Below, in pieces: positions 10,088 through 19,031 of a DNA stretch of 64,000 bases. The position numbers were made by a program, and so were the translations under genes. The notes under the pieces were generated by a model. It made no database searches. It saw nothing but the letters and a program-made list of their open reading frames with translations, and was not told the DNA's origin. The first letter of the stretch is position 1, and every line of letters begins with the position of its first letter. Origin of the DNA: Nocardioides daejeonensis (GTDB lineage Bacteria > Actinomycetota > Actinomycetes > Propionibacteriales > Nocardioidaceae); the NCBI RefSeq assembly GCF_003194585.1, contig NZ_QHKZ01000006.1, positions 62,001 through 126,000 of the forward strand. The letters are read 5' to 3'.

Positions 10088-11020
10088 GTGACTGACAACG
10101 CTGCCCACGGCTGGGGCCTGGCCACCCTGACCGCCGACGACACCCTGCTCGACTGCTGGTTCCCAAGCCCCTCGCTGGGGCTTCCGCAGGCGAGCGAGGC
10201 ACCGAGTGAACTCGGCTCCCTGGCTGGGCAGGACCCGCTGCGCGGCGTACGCCGGGAGGTGCGGTGGGTGGCGATCAGCGACCTGGCCGAGGCACCGGCG
10301 TCGAGCGAGGACGCGTGGCTGCGGCTGCATCTGCTCTCGCACCGCCTGGTGGCTCCGCACGGTCTCAACCTGGACGGCGTCTTCGGTCTGCTCGCCAACG
10401 TCGTGTGGACCAGCGCCGGCCCGTGCGCCGTCGAGGGCTTCGAGCTCACCCGTGCCCGACTGAGGGCTGCCGGCCAGCACGTGAGCGTCTACGGCGTGGA
10501 CAAGTTCCCGCGGATGGTCGACTACGTCGTGCCGACCGGCGTGCGGATCGCAGACGCCGACCGCGTGCGCCTGGGCGCCCACCTCGCGTCGGGCACCACG
10601 GTCATGCACGAGGGCTTCGTGAACTTCAACGCCGGCACCCTCGGCGCCTCCATGGTCGAGGGCCGGATCTCCGGCGGGGTCGTGGTCGGTGACGGCTCCG
10701 ACATCGGCGGGGGCGCCTCGATCATGGGCACGCTGTCGGGTGGCGGCAAGCAGATCATCTCGATCGGTGAGCGCTGCCTGCTCGGGGCCAACGCCGGCCT
10801 GGGCATCTCGCTCGGCGACGACTGCGTGGTCGAGGCCGGCTGCTACATCACCGCGGGCACGAAGGTCACGCTCGCGGACGGCTCGGTGGTCAAGGCGCTG
10901 GAGCTCTCCGGCGCCAGCAACGTGCTCTTCCGCCGCAACTCCGTCACCGGCGCCGTCGAGGCCGTCGCCTGGCAGGGCGAGGGCATCGCCCTGAACGCCG
11001 CGCTGCACGCGAACGACTGA
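10088..11020 (+). CDS. dapD: 2,3,4,5-tetrahydropyridine-2,6-dicarboxylate N-succinyltransferase
   Basis: DapD transfers succinyl from succinyl-CoA to tetrahydrodipicolinate in the succinylase branch of lysine and diaminopimelate synthesis. The 310-residue sequence is of the actinobacterial type known from Mycobacterium, with [33 protein letters not shown] and then the left-handed beta-helix (hexapeptide) part with [20 protein letters not shown] chose GTG 10088, which gives [14 protein letters not shown] and matches the family N-terminus. An ATG at 10019 would add 23 residues and nearly overlap the divergent lipase gene. The lysozyme-like gene follows four bases after the stop. Together with dapC (13.6 kb), this shows the four-step succinylase route is present. 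Confidence 0.95.
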   Translation: MTDNAAHGWGLATLTADDTLLDCWFPSPSLGLPQASEAPSELGSLAGQDPLRGVRREVRWVAISDLAEAPASSEDAWLRLHLLSHRLVAPHGLNLDGVFGLLANVVWTSAGPCAVEGFELTRARLRAAGQHVSVYGVDKFPRMVDYVVPTGVRIADADRVRLGAHLASGTTVMHEGFVNFNAGTLGASMVEGRISGGVVVGDGSDIGGGASIMGTLSGGGKQIISIGERCLLGANAGLGISLGDDCVVEAGCYITAGTKVTLADGSVVKALELSGASNVLFRRNSVTGAVEAVAWQGEGIALNAALHAND

Positions 11021-11024
11021 TCAG

Positions 11025-11996
11025 ATGAGACTGCGCGGCCCGGTCCTGGGCGGCCTGGCCGCCATCGGTCTGGTCGCGGGGGTCTTCGTGGCTGTCGAGA
11101 TGGGCATCGGCCCGTTTCCCGACCCCGAGGGGTGCACGGCTGACGTCGGCGGCCACCAGGTCTCCTTGAGCACCGAGCAGGCGGAGAACGCTGCCCTCAT
11201 CTCCGCCATCTCGGTGCAGCGTGGCATGCCGCCGCGGGCCGCGAGCATCGCCCTCGCGACGGCGTACCAGGAGTCGAAGATCGAGAACATCGAGCACGGC
11301 GACCGCGACTCGCTCGGGCTCTTCCAGCAGCGACCGAGCCAGGGCTGGGGCACCGAGGAGGAGATCCTCGACCCCTACTACTCCACCAACGCCTTCTATG
11401 ACGCGCTGGAGAAGGTCGACGGGTACGCCGACATGCGGATCACCGAGGCCGCGCAGCTCGTGCAGCGCTCGGGCTTCCCTGAGGCGTACGAGGATCACGC
11501 GGACGACGGCCGGGCCCTTGCCTCCGCACTCACCGGGCAGTCGCAGGGCGGCCAGTTCACCTGCGTGGTGAAGGATGACGTGCCCACCTCCTCGACCAAG
11601 CTGGACGACTCCGGACTCACCTCGCGTGCTGCGTTGGTCCGGCAGGACGTCGAAGCCGCCTTCGGACGGCTGTCCCTGGGCGGCTTCGCCCCTGGGGGCG
11701 TGCGCGACGGCCACATGGAGGGGTCGGCGCACTACGACGGCCGCGCTCTCGACATCTTCGTCCGGCCGGTGACAGACCCCTCGCGCGCCAAGGGCTGGGC
11801 GATCGCCTACTACCTGGTCGCCCAGGCTGACCGTCTCGACATCCAGACCGTCATCTTCGACGGCAGGATCTGGACCGCGGGCAAGCGCTCGGAGGACGGC
11901 TGGCGCGACTACAGGCCCGACACGTCGGGCCGCACCGCCGAGCAGGCCGCGATCCTCGAGCACCGCGACCACGTGCACGTCGACGTCTATCGGTGA
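11025..11996 (+). CDS. Secreted lysozyme-like protein with C-terminal peptidase-like domain
   Basis: This 323-residue exported protein has an N-terminal signal anchor (about residues 6-25). Residues 75-165 resemble a lytic transglycosylase or lysozyme fold, with ALATAYQESKIENIEHGDRD and SLGLFQQRPSQGWGT, including the Glu in QES. Residues 205-323 (AFGRLSLGGFAPGGVRDGHM and GSAHYDGRALDIFVRP) resemble the domain often found C-terminal to such modules in actinobacteria, which recalls M15-type peptidases by its H-x-D-G-R-A-x-D pattern. It is likely to act on peptidoglycan. It starts four bases after dapD and is probably cotranscribed with it, so a cell-wall precursor gene and a wall-remodelling gene may share an operon. 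Confidence 0.8.
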   Translation: MRLRGPVLGGLAAIGLVAGVFVAVEMGIGPFPDPEGCTADVGGHQVSLSTEQAENAALISAISVQRGMPPRAASIALATAYQESKIENIEHGDRDSLGLFQQRPSQGWGTEEEILDPYYSTNAFYDALEKVDGYADMRITEAAQLVQRSGFPEAYEDHADDGRALASALTGQSQGGQFTCVVKDDVPTSSTKLDDSGLTSRAALVRQDVEAAFGRLSLGGFAPGGVRDGHMEGSAHYDGRALDIFVRPVTDPSRAKGWAIAYYLVAQADRLDIQTVIFDGRIWTAGKRSEDGWRDYRPDTSGRTAEQAAILEHRDHVHVDVYR

Positions 11997-12100
11997 CGTC
12001 CGACCGTTAGCGGACAATCAGCAACCGGACAGGTCAAATCCCCCGTTTCCAGGCCACGATGGCAGACACCTGTTGTCTTCCTTCTCTGGAGCTGATCGCG

Positions 12101-12502
12101 ATGACCGTTCTCACGCCTGCCACCGTTCGCCGCAGCGGGGCGGCCCTGGTCGCCACCTTGCTCGGCACCGGGCTCCTCGCCGCCCCGGCCGATGCCGGGG
12201 CCCTGACGGAGCGACGCGCTGCGGTGAGCGTCACCATCAAGGCCGACGGAGTGGATCTCTCCGGCAAGGTGAAGAGCCGGCGTACTGCCTGCAAGGTGGA
12301 GCGGACCGTCCTGATCTACAAGCAGTTCGGAGGCCGCGGTGGCGGCAACGACCACCTCTTCGCTACCGACACCACCGATGAGCGCGGTCGCTGGAACTCG
12401 GGGAACACCGGTCAGGCCGGCAAGTTCTACGCCAAGGTGCGGCCCACCGCGAAGTGCCGCGGCGCGAGCAGCCCGACCGTCCGGGCGGTGCGCTCGAACT
12501 AA
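12101..12502 (+). CDS. Small secreted protein, unknown function
   Basis: ATG 12101 follows GGAG at good spacing. The 133-residue product has a signal peptide (MTVLTPATVRRSGAALVATL, cleavage near APADAGA) and a mature domain of about 100 residues with two cysteines (RTACKVERTV and TAKCRGASS). The pattern of hydrophilic beta strands around DERGRW resembles small carboxypeptidase-regulatory-like or transthyretin-like extracellular domains that are common in actinobacteria. I do not assign a function. Confidence 0.75.
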   Translation: MTVLTPATVRRSGAALVATLLGTGLLAAPADAGALTERRAAVSVTIKADGVDLSGKVKSRRTACKVERTVLIYKQFGGRGGGNDHLFATDTTDERGRWNSGNTGQAGKFYAKVRPTAKCRGASSPTVRAVRSN

Positions 12503-12514
12503 GACCGCAACGCG

Positions 12515-13522
12515 CTAATGCCGGGCACGCCACGCCATGCCGAGTGTGAACCGCGAGTTCACCCCGAGCTCCGTCATCGCCTCGGCGATCCGGCGCCGCA
12601 CGGTGCGGGTGGTCACCCCCAGTACCCGGGCCACCGCGTCGTCAGTGAGTCCATCGGCCAGCAGGCGGACCACGTCGACCCAGGGCGGCTCGTCGGTGCG
12701 CCACGCCTGGGAGCGCATCCACAGGTGCTCGAAGAGCAACTCCATCGCTGTGACAACCGGCGGCGTACGGATCGTCAAGGCGCTCTCCGGGCTGCCGTTA
12801 CCCCAGTGCACCGGCAAGGCCACGAGGCTCGGCGCGTCGACGTAGAGCCAGCTCGGGACGACCTCCGTGCATCGGAACTCGACGCCGGCAAGCCGCGCCC
12901 CCGCTACCAAGGTGGCGAGCTCCGCCCCGGTCCCCCAGGTCGGGTCGGCCGGCACCAGCACCCGGACCCGAGCCGATGGCGCCACCTGCTCCTGAAGCCG
13001 CCCCAGGTGGCCGGAGTCCAAGGCCACCCGCAACACCTCGGCCTCCGGAGTGACGAGCGAGGGCCGGCAGGGCCGCTCCCGCTCGGCATGGCGGAACCAC
13101 TCCGCCCAGGAGTCGGAGCGCGCGTGCACGATGCTCACCGCGAGAGGGTGCTCGCCGTCCGGATCGGCGGTGCCAAGATCCCAGGCGCGGATAAGGCCCG
13201 GCAATGCGTCCATGAGGGTGACGGTCCGCAGGTTCTCGGCGAGCAACGCCTGAGCCCGCGCCTGGCCGAGCGCAACGAACACGGCGTACGGCGACTCGAA
13301 CTCCAGGCCATCAGCCACCCGGCGGGCGAAGCCCGCGGCCTCGAGCGCATCGAGCCGGGCAGCGAGGTCGTCCGGACAGTTCCGCAACGCGGCAGCCAGC
13401 GTCTGCTCGTCTCGGGGGCGGAGCAGGTAGGCGGTGTGGAGCACCTCCATGGTGACCGAATCCAGGAGTGGTCCCTCCTGCACTCCACGCGGCGAGGCGA
13501 GAGGGGAGAGATCGGGAGTCAT
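12515..13522 (-). CDS. LuxR-type transcriptional regulator without receiver domain
   Basis: The 335-residue protein has a C-terminal LuxR/GerE helix-turn-helix (about 283-335) with the recognisable run LLADGLTDDAVARVLGVTTR and then VRRRIAEAMTELGVNSRF. The N-terminal 270 residues resemble the TrmB-like winged-helix plus phospholipase-D-like sensor arrangement seen in orphan Streptomyces-type regulators: residues 20-75 look like a winged helix (LHTAYLLRPRDEQTLAAALR), and 130-270 may be the sensor. The ligand is unknown. CAGGCT lies six bases before the ATG, so the mRNA may be leaderless. The gene lies downstream of dapC and is convergent with the small secreted protein. Confidence 0.85.
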   Translation of the reverse strand: MTPDLSPLASPRGVQEGPLLDSVTMEVLHTAYLLRPRDEQTLAAALRNCPDDLAARLDALEAAGFARRVADGLEFESPYAVFVALGQARAQALLAENLRTVTLMDALPGLIRAWDLGTADPDGEHPLAVSIVHARSDSWAEWFRHAERERPCRPSLVTPEAEVLRVALDSGHLGRLQEQVAPSARVRVLVPADPTWGTGAELATLVAGARLAGVEFRCTEVVPSWLYVDAPSLVALPVHWGNGSPESALTIRTPPVVTAMELLFEHLWMRSQAWRTDEPPWVDVVRLLADGLTDDAVARVLGVTTRTVRRRIAEAMTELGVNSRFTLGMAWRARH

Positions 13523-13585
13523 GAGCAGAGCCTGACCAATCCCCTCCGCACCCGCAAGGGACCGGCCGCTACTCGGCGCGAGCGG

Positions 13586-14692
13586 TCAGTTCCCCAGACG
13601 TGCCACGGCGGCGTCGATGCGCTCGTCCGTGGCGGTGAAGGCGACCCGCACGTGTCGAGCGCCGGCGTCACCGTAGAAGGCCCCCGCCGCGACCAGGATC
13701 CCGCGGTCGGCAAACCAGGAGACCAGGTCCCAACAGTCGGTGTCGGCTCCCTCGCGGGTGGTCCACAGATAGAGGGATGCCTCGGAGTCGTCGATCCGGA
13801 AGCCCGCGCGCTGCAGTGCCTCCTTGAGCTTGGCCCGCCGCGCCGCATAGCGGGCATGCTGCTCGACGACATGGGTGTCGTCCTCCAGCGCGGCGATCAT
13901 CGCGTGCTGCTGCGGGCCAGGCATCTGCAGTCCGAGGTTCTTGCGCACCGCCAGCAGCTCGGCGACGACGGCGGGGTCACCGGCGACGAACGCACACCGG
14001 TAGCCGGCGAGGTTGGAGCGCTTCGAGAGCGAGTGCACGGTGAGGATGCCCTCGTGTGACCCGCCGCAGACGTCCGGGTGCAGGATCGACATCGGCCGCG
14101 GCTCCTCCCACGAGCACTCCAGGTAGCACTCGTCGGAGATCAGCAGCGTCCCTCGTTCACGGCACCAGTCGACCACCTTGCGCAGATGGTCGAGCGGCAG
14201 CACCTTGCCGGTCGGGTTGGAGGGTGAGTTGATCCACATCAGCTTCGGGCGCTCAGGCCCGATCGCGGTGAGCGAGTCCGCCGCCAGCCCACGGGCGCCG
14301 GCCAGCGCCGTACCCACCTCGTAGGTCGGGTAGGCGAACCGCGGCCAGACCACCAGGTCGCCCGGGCCGACGCCGAGGTGGACCGCAGCGCTGGCAATGA
14401 ACTCCTTGGAGCCGATCAGCGGCAGCACGCCGTCGATGCCCAGGCCGGTCACGCCGAAGCGACGTCCGAGCCAGTCGACCACGGCCTGCCGCGACTCGGG
14501 CAGGCCGATGGTGACCGGGTAGCCCGGGCTGTCGGCGGCCTCGGCGAGTGCACGCTGCACCACCGGCGGAGTCGGGTCGACCGGGGTACCGACCGAGAGA
14601 TCGACGATCCCGTCCGCGTGGGCTCGTGCGCGCTCGGCGTACTCCGTCAGGCGGTCCCAGGGAAAGGCTGGGAGCCGCGACGAGACAGAGAT
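13586..14692 (-). CDS. dapC: N-succinyldiaminopimelate aminotransferase, apparent AUC start
   Basis: DapC is a PLP enzyme that makes N-succinyl-LL-diaminopimelate, the step after DapD. The 368 residues have the class I/II aminotransferase layout: VDLSVGTPVDPTPP, WPRFAYPTYEVG, WINSPSNPTGKVL, ISDECYLE, and the PLP lysine in VHSLSKRSNLAGYR. No ATG, GTG or TTG exists in frame at the family N-terminus; the first is the GTG pair in PPVVQRAL, which would remove conserved residues. The best start is ATC 14692: AGGA lies six bases before it, and the junction TGATC overlaps the fdxA stop by one base, exactly where actinobacteria usually have TGATG. A CTG at 14695 is the alternative. It is cotranscribed with fdxA. 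Confidence 0.9.
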   Translation of the reverse strand: MSVSSRLPAFPWDRLTEYAERARAHADGIVDLSVGTPVDPTPPVVQRALAEAADSPGYPVTIGLPESRQAVVDWLGRRFGVTGLGIDGVLPLIGSKEFIASAAVHLGVGPGDLVVWPRFAYPTYEVGTALAGARGLAADSLTAIGPERPKLMWINSPSNPTGKVLPLDHLRKVVDWCRERGTLLISDECYLECSWEEPRPMSILHPDVCGGSHEGILTVHSLSKRSNLAGYRCAFVAGDPAVVAELLAVRKNLGLQMPGPQQHAMIAALEDDTHVVEQHARYAARRAKLKEALQRAGFRIDDSEASLYLWTTREGADTDCWDLVSWFADRGILVAAGAFYGDAGARHVRVAFTATDERIDAAVARLGN

Positions 14693-15018
14693 CAGTGGTC
14701 CTGGTTCTGCGGCGGCAGGGCGGCCACGAACTCGGCGTCCTTGTCGATCTCGCCCATCTTGGCGGCGCCGCCGGGAGAGCCGAGGTCGTCGAAGAACTTC
14801 ACGTTCGCGTCGTAGTAGTCCTTCCACTCCTCCGGGGTGTCGTCCTCGTAGAAGATCGCCTCGACCGGGCAGACCGGCTCGCAGGCACCACAGTCGACAC
14901 ACTCGTCGGGGTGGATGTAGAGCATCCGCTTGCCCTCGTAGATGCAGTCGACGGGGCATTCGTCGACACAGGCGCGGTCCTTGACGTCGACACACGGCTG
15001 GGCGATGACGTAGGTCAC
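14692..15018 (-). CDS. fdxA: Seven-iron ferredoxin
   Basis: This 108-residue electron carrier has the cysteine pattern of 7Fe (3Fe-4S plus 4Fe-4S) ferredoxins. The first cluster uses CVDVKDRACVDECPVDC and the second uses CVDCGACEPVCP. An acidic C-terminal extension (YEDDTPEEWKDYY onwards) is typical of the mycobacterial FdxA/FdxC type. The start is GTG 15018, preceded by AGGAGG. Its stop codon overlaps the apparent AUC start of dapC, so the two are translationally coupled. The fdxA-dapC order recurs in actinobacteria. Confidence 0.95.
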   Translation of the reverse strand: MTYVIAQPCVDVKDRACVDECPVDCIYEGKRMLYIHPDECVDCGACEPVCPVEAIFYEDDTPEEWKDYYDANVKFFDDLGSPGGAAKMGEIDKDAEFVAALPPQNQDH

Positions 15019-15063
15019 CAGATCCTCCTGAAGGAGATGCGAATGATGCGGATGGGTCCAGCC

Positions 15064-15069
15064 TAATAT
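15064..15069 (+). promoter_or_regulatory. -10 hexamer of a leaderless promoter (acetyltransferase)
   Basis: TAATAT ends six bases before ATG 15076. The 57-bp gap to the divergent fdxA must hold both promoters. Confidence 0.65.
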
Positions 15070-15075
15070 CCCCGC

Positions 15076-16083
15076 ATGGATTCGTCGGAGGGACTCCACG
15101 AAATGGGCAAGCATCTGCTTGGTCCGCACGTGGTCGGGCAACGTGTGGTGGTTCGCCGGATTCTGCGCGGGCAGACCGGACCTACCGGGGGCCCGGCCTT
15201 CACCGACATCCTCGGGGTGTGTACCGCGTGGGGCGAGGGCCGCTGCCTGGTCCAGCCCGAGCGCGGTCCGGCGGTCGTCATCGCGATCGCCGACATCGTC
15301 TCCGGAAAGCCCGTGCCGCCACGGCCATCGGTGCGTCACCGCGTCTCGCCGGAGGAGGCGGAGAGCCACTCCCTGGTGCTGTGGCCGCAGGTGGAGACGG
15401 AGCAGGTCGGCGCCTGGGTGCTCCGTACCGACCCCGCACCGGTCGGCCGGCTGCTGAAAAGGGCCAACTCCGCGCTGGCCATCGGCGATCCGGGCCTGCC
15501 CCTCGGCGAGGCCGCCGAAGCGGTGACCCGCTTCTACGCGGCCCGGGAGCGAGAGCCACTCGTGCAGGTCCTGGCGGACTCACCCGAGGAGCGGTTCTTC
15601 GCCGACGCGGGGTGGGAGCTGGTGCCGGGTGGCGACGCGGAGTTCCTGATCGGCTCGGTCGCACGGACCGCCCGTGCCTTGCGTCCCGCCGCGGCACTCG
15701 ACTTCGAGACGCTGCTCGCCGGCAACCGACCGCGGGAGGCGCAGGTCGGCGTCGTGTCGGACGGTCCACGCCTCAACGTGGAGCTCCGGATCGGCAACCG
15801 CCTGGTCGGCGGCGGCCGGGCCGCCCGCTCCGGCGACTGGCTCGGCGTCCACGCCCTCTCCGTCGAGCCGGAGCTCCGCCGGCGGGGGCTCGGGCGCCGG
15901 ATCATGGCCGAGCTGGTGGAGTGGGGCGCTGAGCAGGGCGCCACCACGCTCTGGCTCCACGTGGAGGTCGACAACCACGCCGCCCAGGCACTCTATGCCT
16001 CTCTCGGCATGACGCCGCACCACGCGTTGCGCTACCTCGCTGCCCCTGCCTCCGCCTCACGTCATGCGTTCTTGAGGCCATAG
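15076..16083 (+). CDS. GNAT N-acetyltransferase, Cg3035/Rv0428c type
   Basis: This 335-residue protein has two parts. Residues 10-75 (GPHVVGQRVVVRRIL and TDILGVCTAWGEG) form a small beta-barrel-like domain, as in the Rv0428c family. The C-terminal GNAT domain (about 225-320) has the acetyl-CoA loop in VEPELRRRGLGRRIMAELVEW and LWLHVEVDNHAAQALYASLGM. The substrate is not known. ATG 15076 is supported by the -10 hexamer TAATAT six bases upstream; ATG 15103 is the alternative. It is divergent from fdxA and convergent with the lipoprotein gene at 16141. Confidence 0.85.
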   Translation: MDSSEGLHEMGKHLLGPHVVGQRVVVRRILRGQTGPTGGPAFTDILGVCTAWGEGRCLVQPERGPAVVIAIADIVSGKPVPPRPSVRHRVSPEEAESHSLVLWPQVETEQVGAWVLRTDPAPVGRLLKRANSALAIGDPGLPLGEAAEAVTRFYAAREREPLVQVLADSPEERFFADAGWELVPGGDAEFLIGSVARTARALRPAAALDFETLLAGNRPREAQVGVVSDGPRLNVELRIGNRLVGGGRAARSGDWLGVHALSVEPELRRRGLGRRIMAELVEWGAEQGATTLWLHVEVDNHAAQALYASLGMTPHHALRYLAAPASASRHAFLRP

Positions 16084-16140
16084 CCCGCGCAACGCATCAC
16101 GTCCGATCCGGCTCTGGGCGTACGGCGGCATGAGGTCGAG

Positions 16141-16653
16141 CTAGTCGGTGGCGGTGGCCCCGGCGAGGTCGATCCGATGCGTGAAGGGCGCCACGAGAGC
16201 AAGGATCTCGTCGGTGATGGCGAGGTTGGGGTCGTTCGCGCAGTTGTCGAGGTCGAGCGTGCGGCTCAGTGAGCCGTCGATCTCGAAGCCGAGGCCAGTG
16301 CCTCCGCTGCATCCTTCTTGCCCGGGCGCCGGCTCCCCCAGTTCGGCCACGGCAGCGGGGAGATCGGCGGTGAACCTTTCCCACTCCGGGGCCGGCATCG
16401 GCAACGTCTCGTCGCTCAACACATCGCCGTAGGAGTCGACGACGAGCCGGATCGACTCCTGGTCAAGGGTGAGCTGCCAACTGCGGTGGTACTCGGGCGG
16501 CACCGACGAGTCGCGGAAGGCGACCTTGACCGTGGTGGTCGCCGGGTCGGCGTACTCCTGCTTCTCCCCGCCGCCGCCACCGCCACCGTCGTCGCACGCG
16601 GTGAGGCCGGTGAGGGCGAAGGCCAACAACAAGGTCGAGAGGATCAGGCGCAT
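16141..16653 (-). CDS. Lipoprotein, unknown function
   Basis: This 170-residue lipoprotein has a type II signal peptide with the lipobox LTGLTAC (Cys20), followed by a Gly-rich linker (DDGGGGGGGEK). The mature domain has two further cysteines (QEGCSGG and DNCANDP) that could form a disulfide. It contains alternating strands such as TTTVKVAFRDSSVPPEYHRS and ESIRLVVDSYGDVL. It should be anchored on the outer face of the membrane. It lies downstream of the VanW-family gene with a 93-bp gap containing the repeated sequence GTC(A/G)CGACGCTCC. Confidence 0.75.
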   Translation of the reverse strand: MRLILSTLLLAFALTGLTACDDGGGGGGGEKQEYADPATTTVKVAFRDSSVPPEYHRSWQLTLDQESIRLVVDSYGDVLSDETLPMPAPEWERFTADLPAAVAELGEPAPGQEGCSGGTGLGFEIDGSLSRTLDLDNCANDPNLAITDEILALVAPFTHRIDLAGATATD

Positions 16654-16746
16654 GCGGGTCCGACGCCGGCCGCGCCGAGACGGTTCCCGTCACGACGCTC
16701 CGGCCGGCGGTTGCTGTCGCGACGCTCCCGACAGAGCGCCAGGCGC

Positions 16747-18504
16747 TCAGTCCTGCTTCTCGTCGTCCTTCTTCTCGCCGGGCGGCGGGCCGCAGACGAC
16801 GCGGTCGACGGCGATGTAGGCGGTGTGGAACTTCTCCGTCTTCTCGATCTTCTTCGAGCCGGGCTTGTGGAAGTAGCGCCAGACGTCGACGTCGAAGCCA
16901 CTGCTGGGCGCGGCGTTGGGCACGCAGCCGGGCGTGGTGATGTGCCGGGTCGCTGCGGGCCGGTAGTTGTAGCGCTCGCTGGTCTTGGTGGTGATGTCCC
17001 AGATCTTGGTCGAGTACATCTTGACCGTCACCACGCCGTTGGACGAGTAGCCAGGCGTCACCTTCGCCGAGATCAGCACACCGTAGTCGGTGTTGTTCTT
17101 GAAGCGCAGGTCGACCGAGCCCCAGGCCACGGTTGCCTCTCGTCCGACCGGATAGCGGTCGATGTAGAACGAGTGCGGCTTGTGCTCGATGTCCTGCAGG
17201 CCGGCGAAGAACATCGCGTTGAACGTCGTGGTCGCCATCTGGGAGACGCCACCGCCGAGGTCTTCCTTGAAGACCCCGTTGCTGATGATCGTGCCGGTGG
17301 TGAAGCCGTTCTCGAGGGTCCGCTCCCCCACGATGTCGTTGAGCGAGAAGACCTCACCGGGCTTCAGCACCGTGCCGTCCACCAGCTCGGCCGCGCGACC
17401 GATGTTGACGTTGCGGTAGTTGGCCGGCGGGTAGTAGGTGGTGAAGGACGAGATCTCCTCCTTGATGCCCAGCGCCTTGGCGTCGGCGGTGGTGAAGTCG
17501 GCGTCGGTGACTGTGGCCTCCACGTCTGCCTCCCGCTCACCGGCCGGCTTCACGACGAGGTCGAGGAAGGTCGCGGTGATGTCTTCGGTGGCGAAGTCGA
17601 CTCCCGGCTTGGCGGGGATCACCTTCGGCTTGCCGTTGACCAGCTTCACCGTGGCGTCGACGGGAGCATCGTCGCGGCCGACCATCTTGCTGCGGACGAT
17701 CTTGTCGAGCCGCTTCTCGTCGAGCGTGGGCTCGAGGGCACCATCGGTCGCCACCAACGAGAGCGCCTTGGTGTAGGCACGCGGAGCCAGCTGCACCTTC
17801 GTCTTGTCGAAGTTCAGGGTGACCGACGCAGAGACGGCCGGGTTGGCAAACTCGTCAAGCGCCTTCTGCACGTCGGCCTCGTCGATCTCAGGGTCGGCCT
17901 CGGTCAGGCTCAGGTCGGCCGTCTCCCCCTCCAGGAATGCCTCGACCAGCTGCCGCTCGGCGGTGTCGCGATCGATCAGACGGCCGATCACCGGGTCGGT
18001 CGTGCGCACCTCGGCGCCCTTGAACGTGACGCTGCCGTCGACCGGGGCCTTGCCGTACTGCTCGTCGAGCAACGCGAGCACCTTCTCCAAGCTTGCGGAG
18101 TCGACGACGGTCACCGGCTCGATCTCGTCGCCACCGGTGTAGTAGTTCCACAAGCGGGACGGCGACCAGCTGCGGCCGCCCCCGGCCTCGGCGACCGTGG
18201 CCGCTGCATCGAGCGTGATCGGCGCGTCGGCGATGCGGATCTCCTCGCCGCCGTCGATCGAGGCTTTGACCGCCCTCGGGGTGCCGAACTCCTTCTCCAG
18301 CTTGGCGATCGCGGCATCTTCGTCCATGCCGCCGATCTTCACTCCCGCGACCGTGGTGCCCTTCGGAACCTTCGCTCCGGCCCCCGCGTAGGCGCCGGCG
18401 TACCCGGCCCCGGCGAGCACGAGGACTCCCAGCACCGTCAGCACGACGACACGACCGCCCTTGGACTCCTTGGCGGGCGCTGGGCCGGTGTTCTGCTTAG
18501 TCAC
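16747..18504 (-). CDS. VanW-family membrane protein with peptidoglycan-binding-like domains
   Basis: This 585-residue protein has a cytoplasmic tail, one transmembrane helix (about residues 20-40), and a long outer part. The outer part begins with YoaR-like or L,D-transpeptidase-associated repeats (about 45-310; VPKGTTVAGVKIGGMDEDAA and GATVKFVDGK-like segments). A VanW domain follows (about 340-560), with TYYPPANYRNVNIGRAAELV, LKPGEVFSLNDIVGERT and GGGVSQMATTTFNAMFFAGL. VanW is associated with glycopeptide resistance clusters, but its biochemical role is not known. The start GTG 18504 lies seven bases after TAGGCT. A GTG at 18528 is possible but would overlap this hexamer. Confidence 0.88.
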   Translation of the reverse strand: MTKQNTGPAPAKESKGGRVVVLTVLGVLVLAGAGYAGAYAGAGAKVPKGTTVAGVKIGGMDEDAAIAKLEKEFGTPRAVKASIDGGEEIRIADAPITLDAAATVAEAGGGRSWSPSRLWNYYTGGDEIEPVTVVDSASLEKVLALLDEQYGKAPVDGSVTFKGAEVRTTDPVIGRLIDRDTAERQLVEAFLEGETADLSLTEADPEIDEADVQKALDEFANPAVSASVTLNFDKTKVQLAPRAYTKALSLVATDGALEPTLDEKRLDKIVRSKMVGRDDAPVDATVKLVNGKPKVIPAKPGVDFATEDITATFLDLVVKPAGEREADVEATVTDADFTTADAKALGIKEEISSFTTYYPPANYRNVNIGRAAELVDGTVLKPGEVFSLNDIVGERTLENGFTTGTIISNGVFKEDLGGGVSQMATTTFNAMFFAGLQDIEHKPHSFYIDRYPVGREATVAWGSVDLRFKNNTDYGVLISAKVTPGYSSNGVVTVKMYSTKIWDITTKTSERYNYRPAATRHITTPGCVPNAAPSSGFDVDVWRYFHKPGSKKIEKTEKFHTAYIAVDRVVCGPPPGEKKDDEKQD

Positions 18505-18511
18505 GCGCGCA

Positions 18512-18517
18512 AGCCTA
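18512..18517 (-). promoter_or_regulatory. -10 hexamer of a leaderless promoter (VanW gene)
   Basis: TAGGCT on the minus strand ends seven bases before GTG 18504. Confidence 0.55.
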
Positions 18518-18626
18518 GACGTCGCCACCGACGCATCCCGGGGGTGTCCCGCTTGGGCATGTTGTCCCCGCGCTGACAGCGTCCCGCCTCAGCAGCAGCC
18601 GCCGCACCGGCCCACGGTCGGGGTGG

Positions 18627-19031
18627 TCACTGCTCCTGGCTCCCCGGGGACGGACCTGGAGACACCGCGCCGCGGGCCCGGGGAGCCGGCAGGGTGACGA
18701 TCGCCGCGACCATCAGCCCGAGGCCGCTGGCGAGGAAGAGATAGCCGCGGAGATCTGCCGAGATCGCGTAGGAGCCCGCCGCCGTCCCCTGGATGGCCAC
18801 GAGGACAAGCACCAGCCAGCCGGTGGTGAAGCCGATCCGAGGCCAGCCGGTCGGCCAGGCCGCCAGGGCGGCGGCAGGAGCCGCCACGGCCAGCAGGAAC
18901 CAGGCCCAGTTGTGGTCGTGGACGGCGGTGGACGCCAACCCGGTGCCGAGGCCGACGACGAGGGCCAGGAGGCTCAGCAGGACCCGTCCCCAGCGAGCGA
19001 CTGCGCTGCGACCGGCAGCGGGCATCGTCAC
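18627..19031 (-). CDS. Four-helix membrane protein coupled to mshB
   Basis: This 134-residue protein has four predicted membrane helices (about 16-33, 42-58, 68-84 and 95-113) and a short Pro/Ser-rich tail. I do not recognise a family. The GTG start overlaps the mshB stop (GTGA), with an ATG two codons later, so its translation is coupled to mshB. A link to mycothiol metabolism is suggested only by position. Confidence 0.7.
   Translation of the reverse strand: MTMPAAGRSAVARWGRVLLSLLALVVGLGTGLASTAVHDHNWAWFLLAVAAPAAALAAWPTGWPRIGFTTGWLVLVLVAIQGTAAGSYAISADLRGYLFLASGLGLMVAAIVTLPAPRARGAVSPGPSPGSQEQ

Noticed and set aside
16318..18576. Rightward open frame opposite the VanW-family gene
   Set aside because: The leftward frame has clear VanW motifs. 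This one is the antisense of it.
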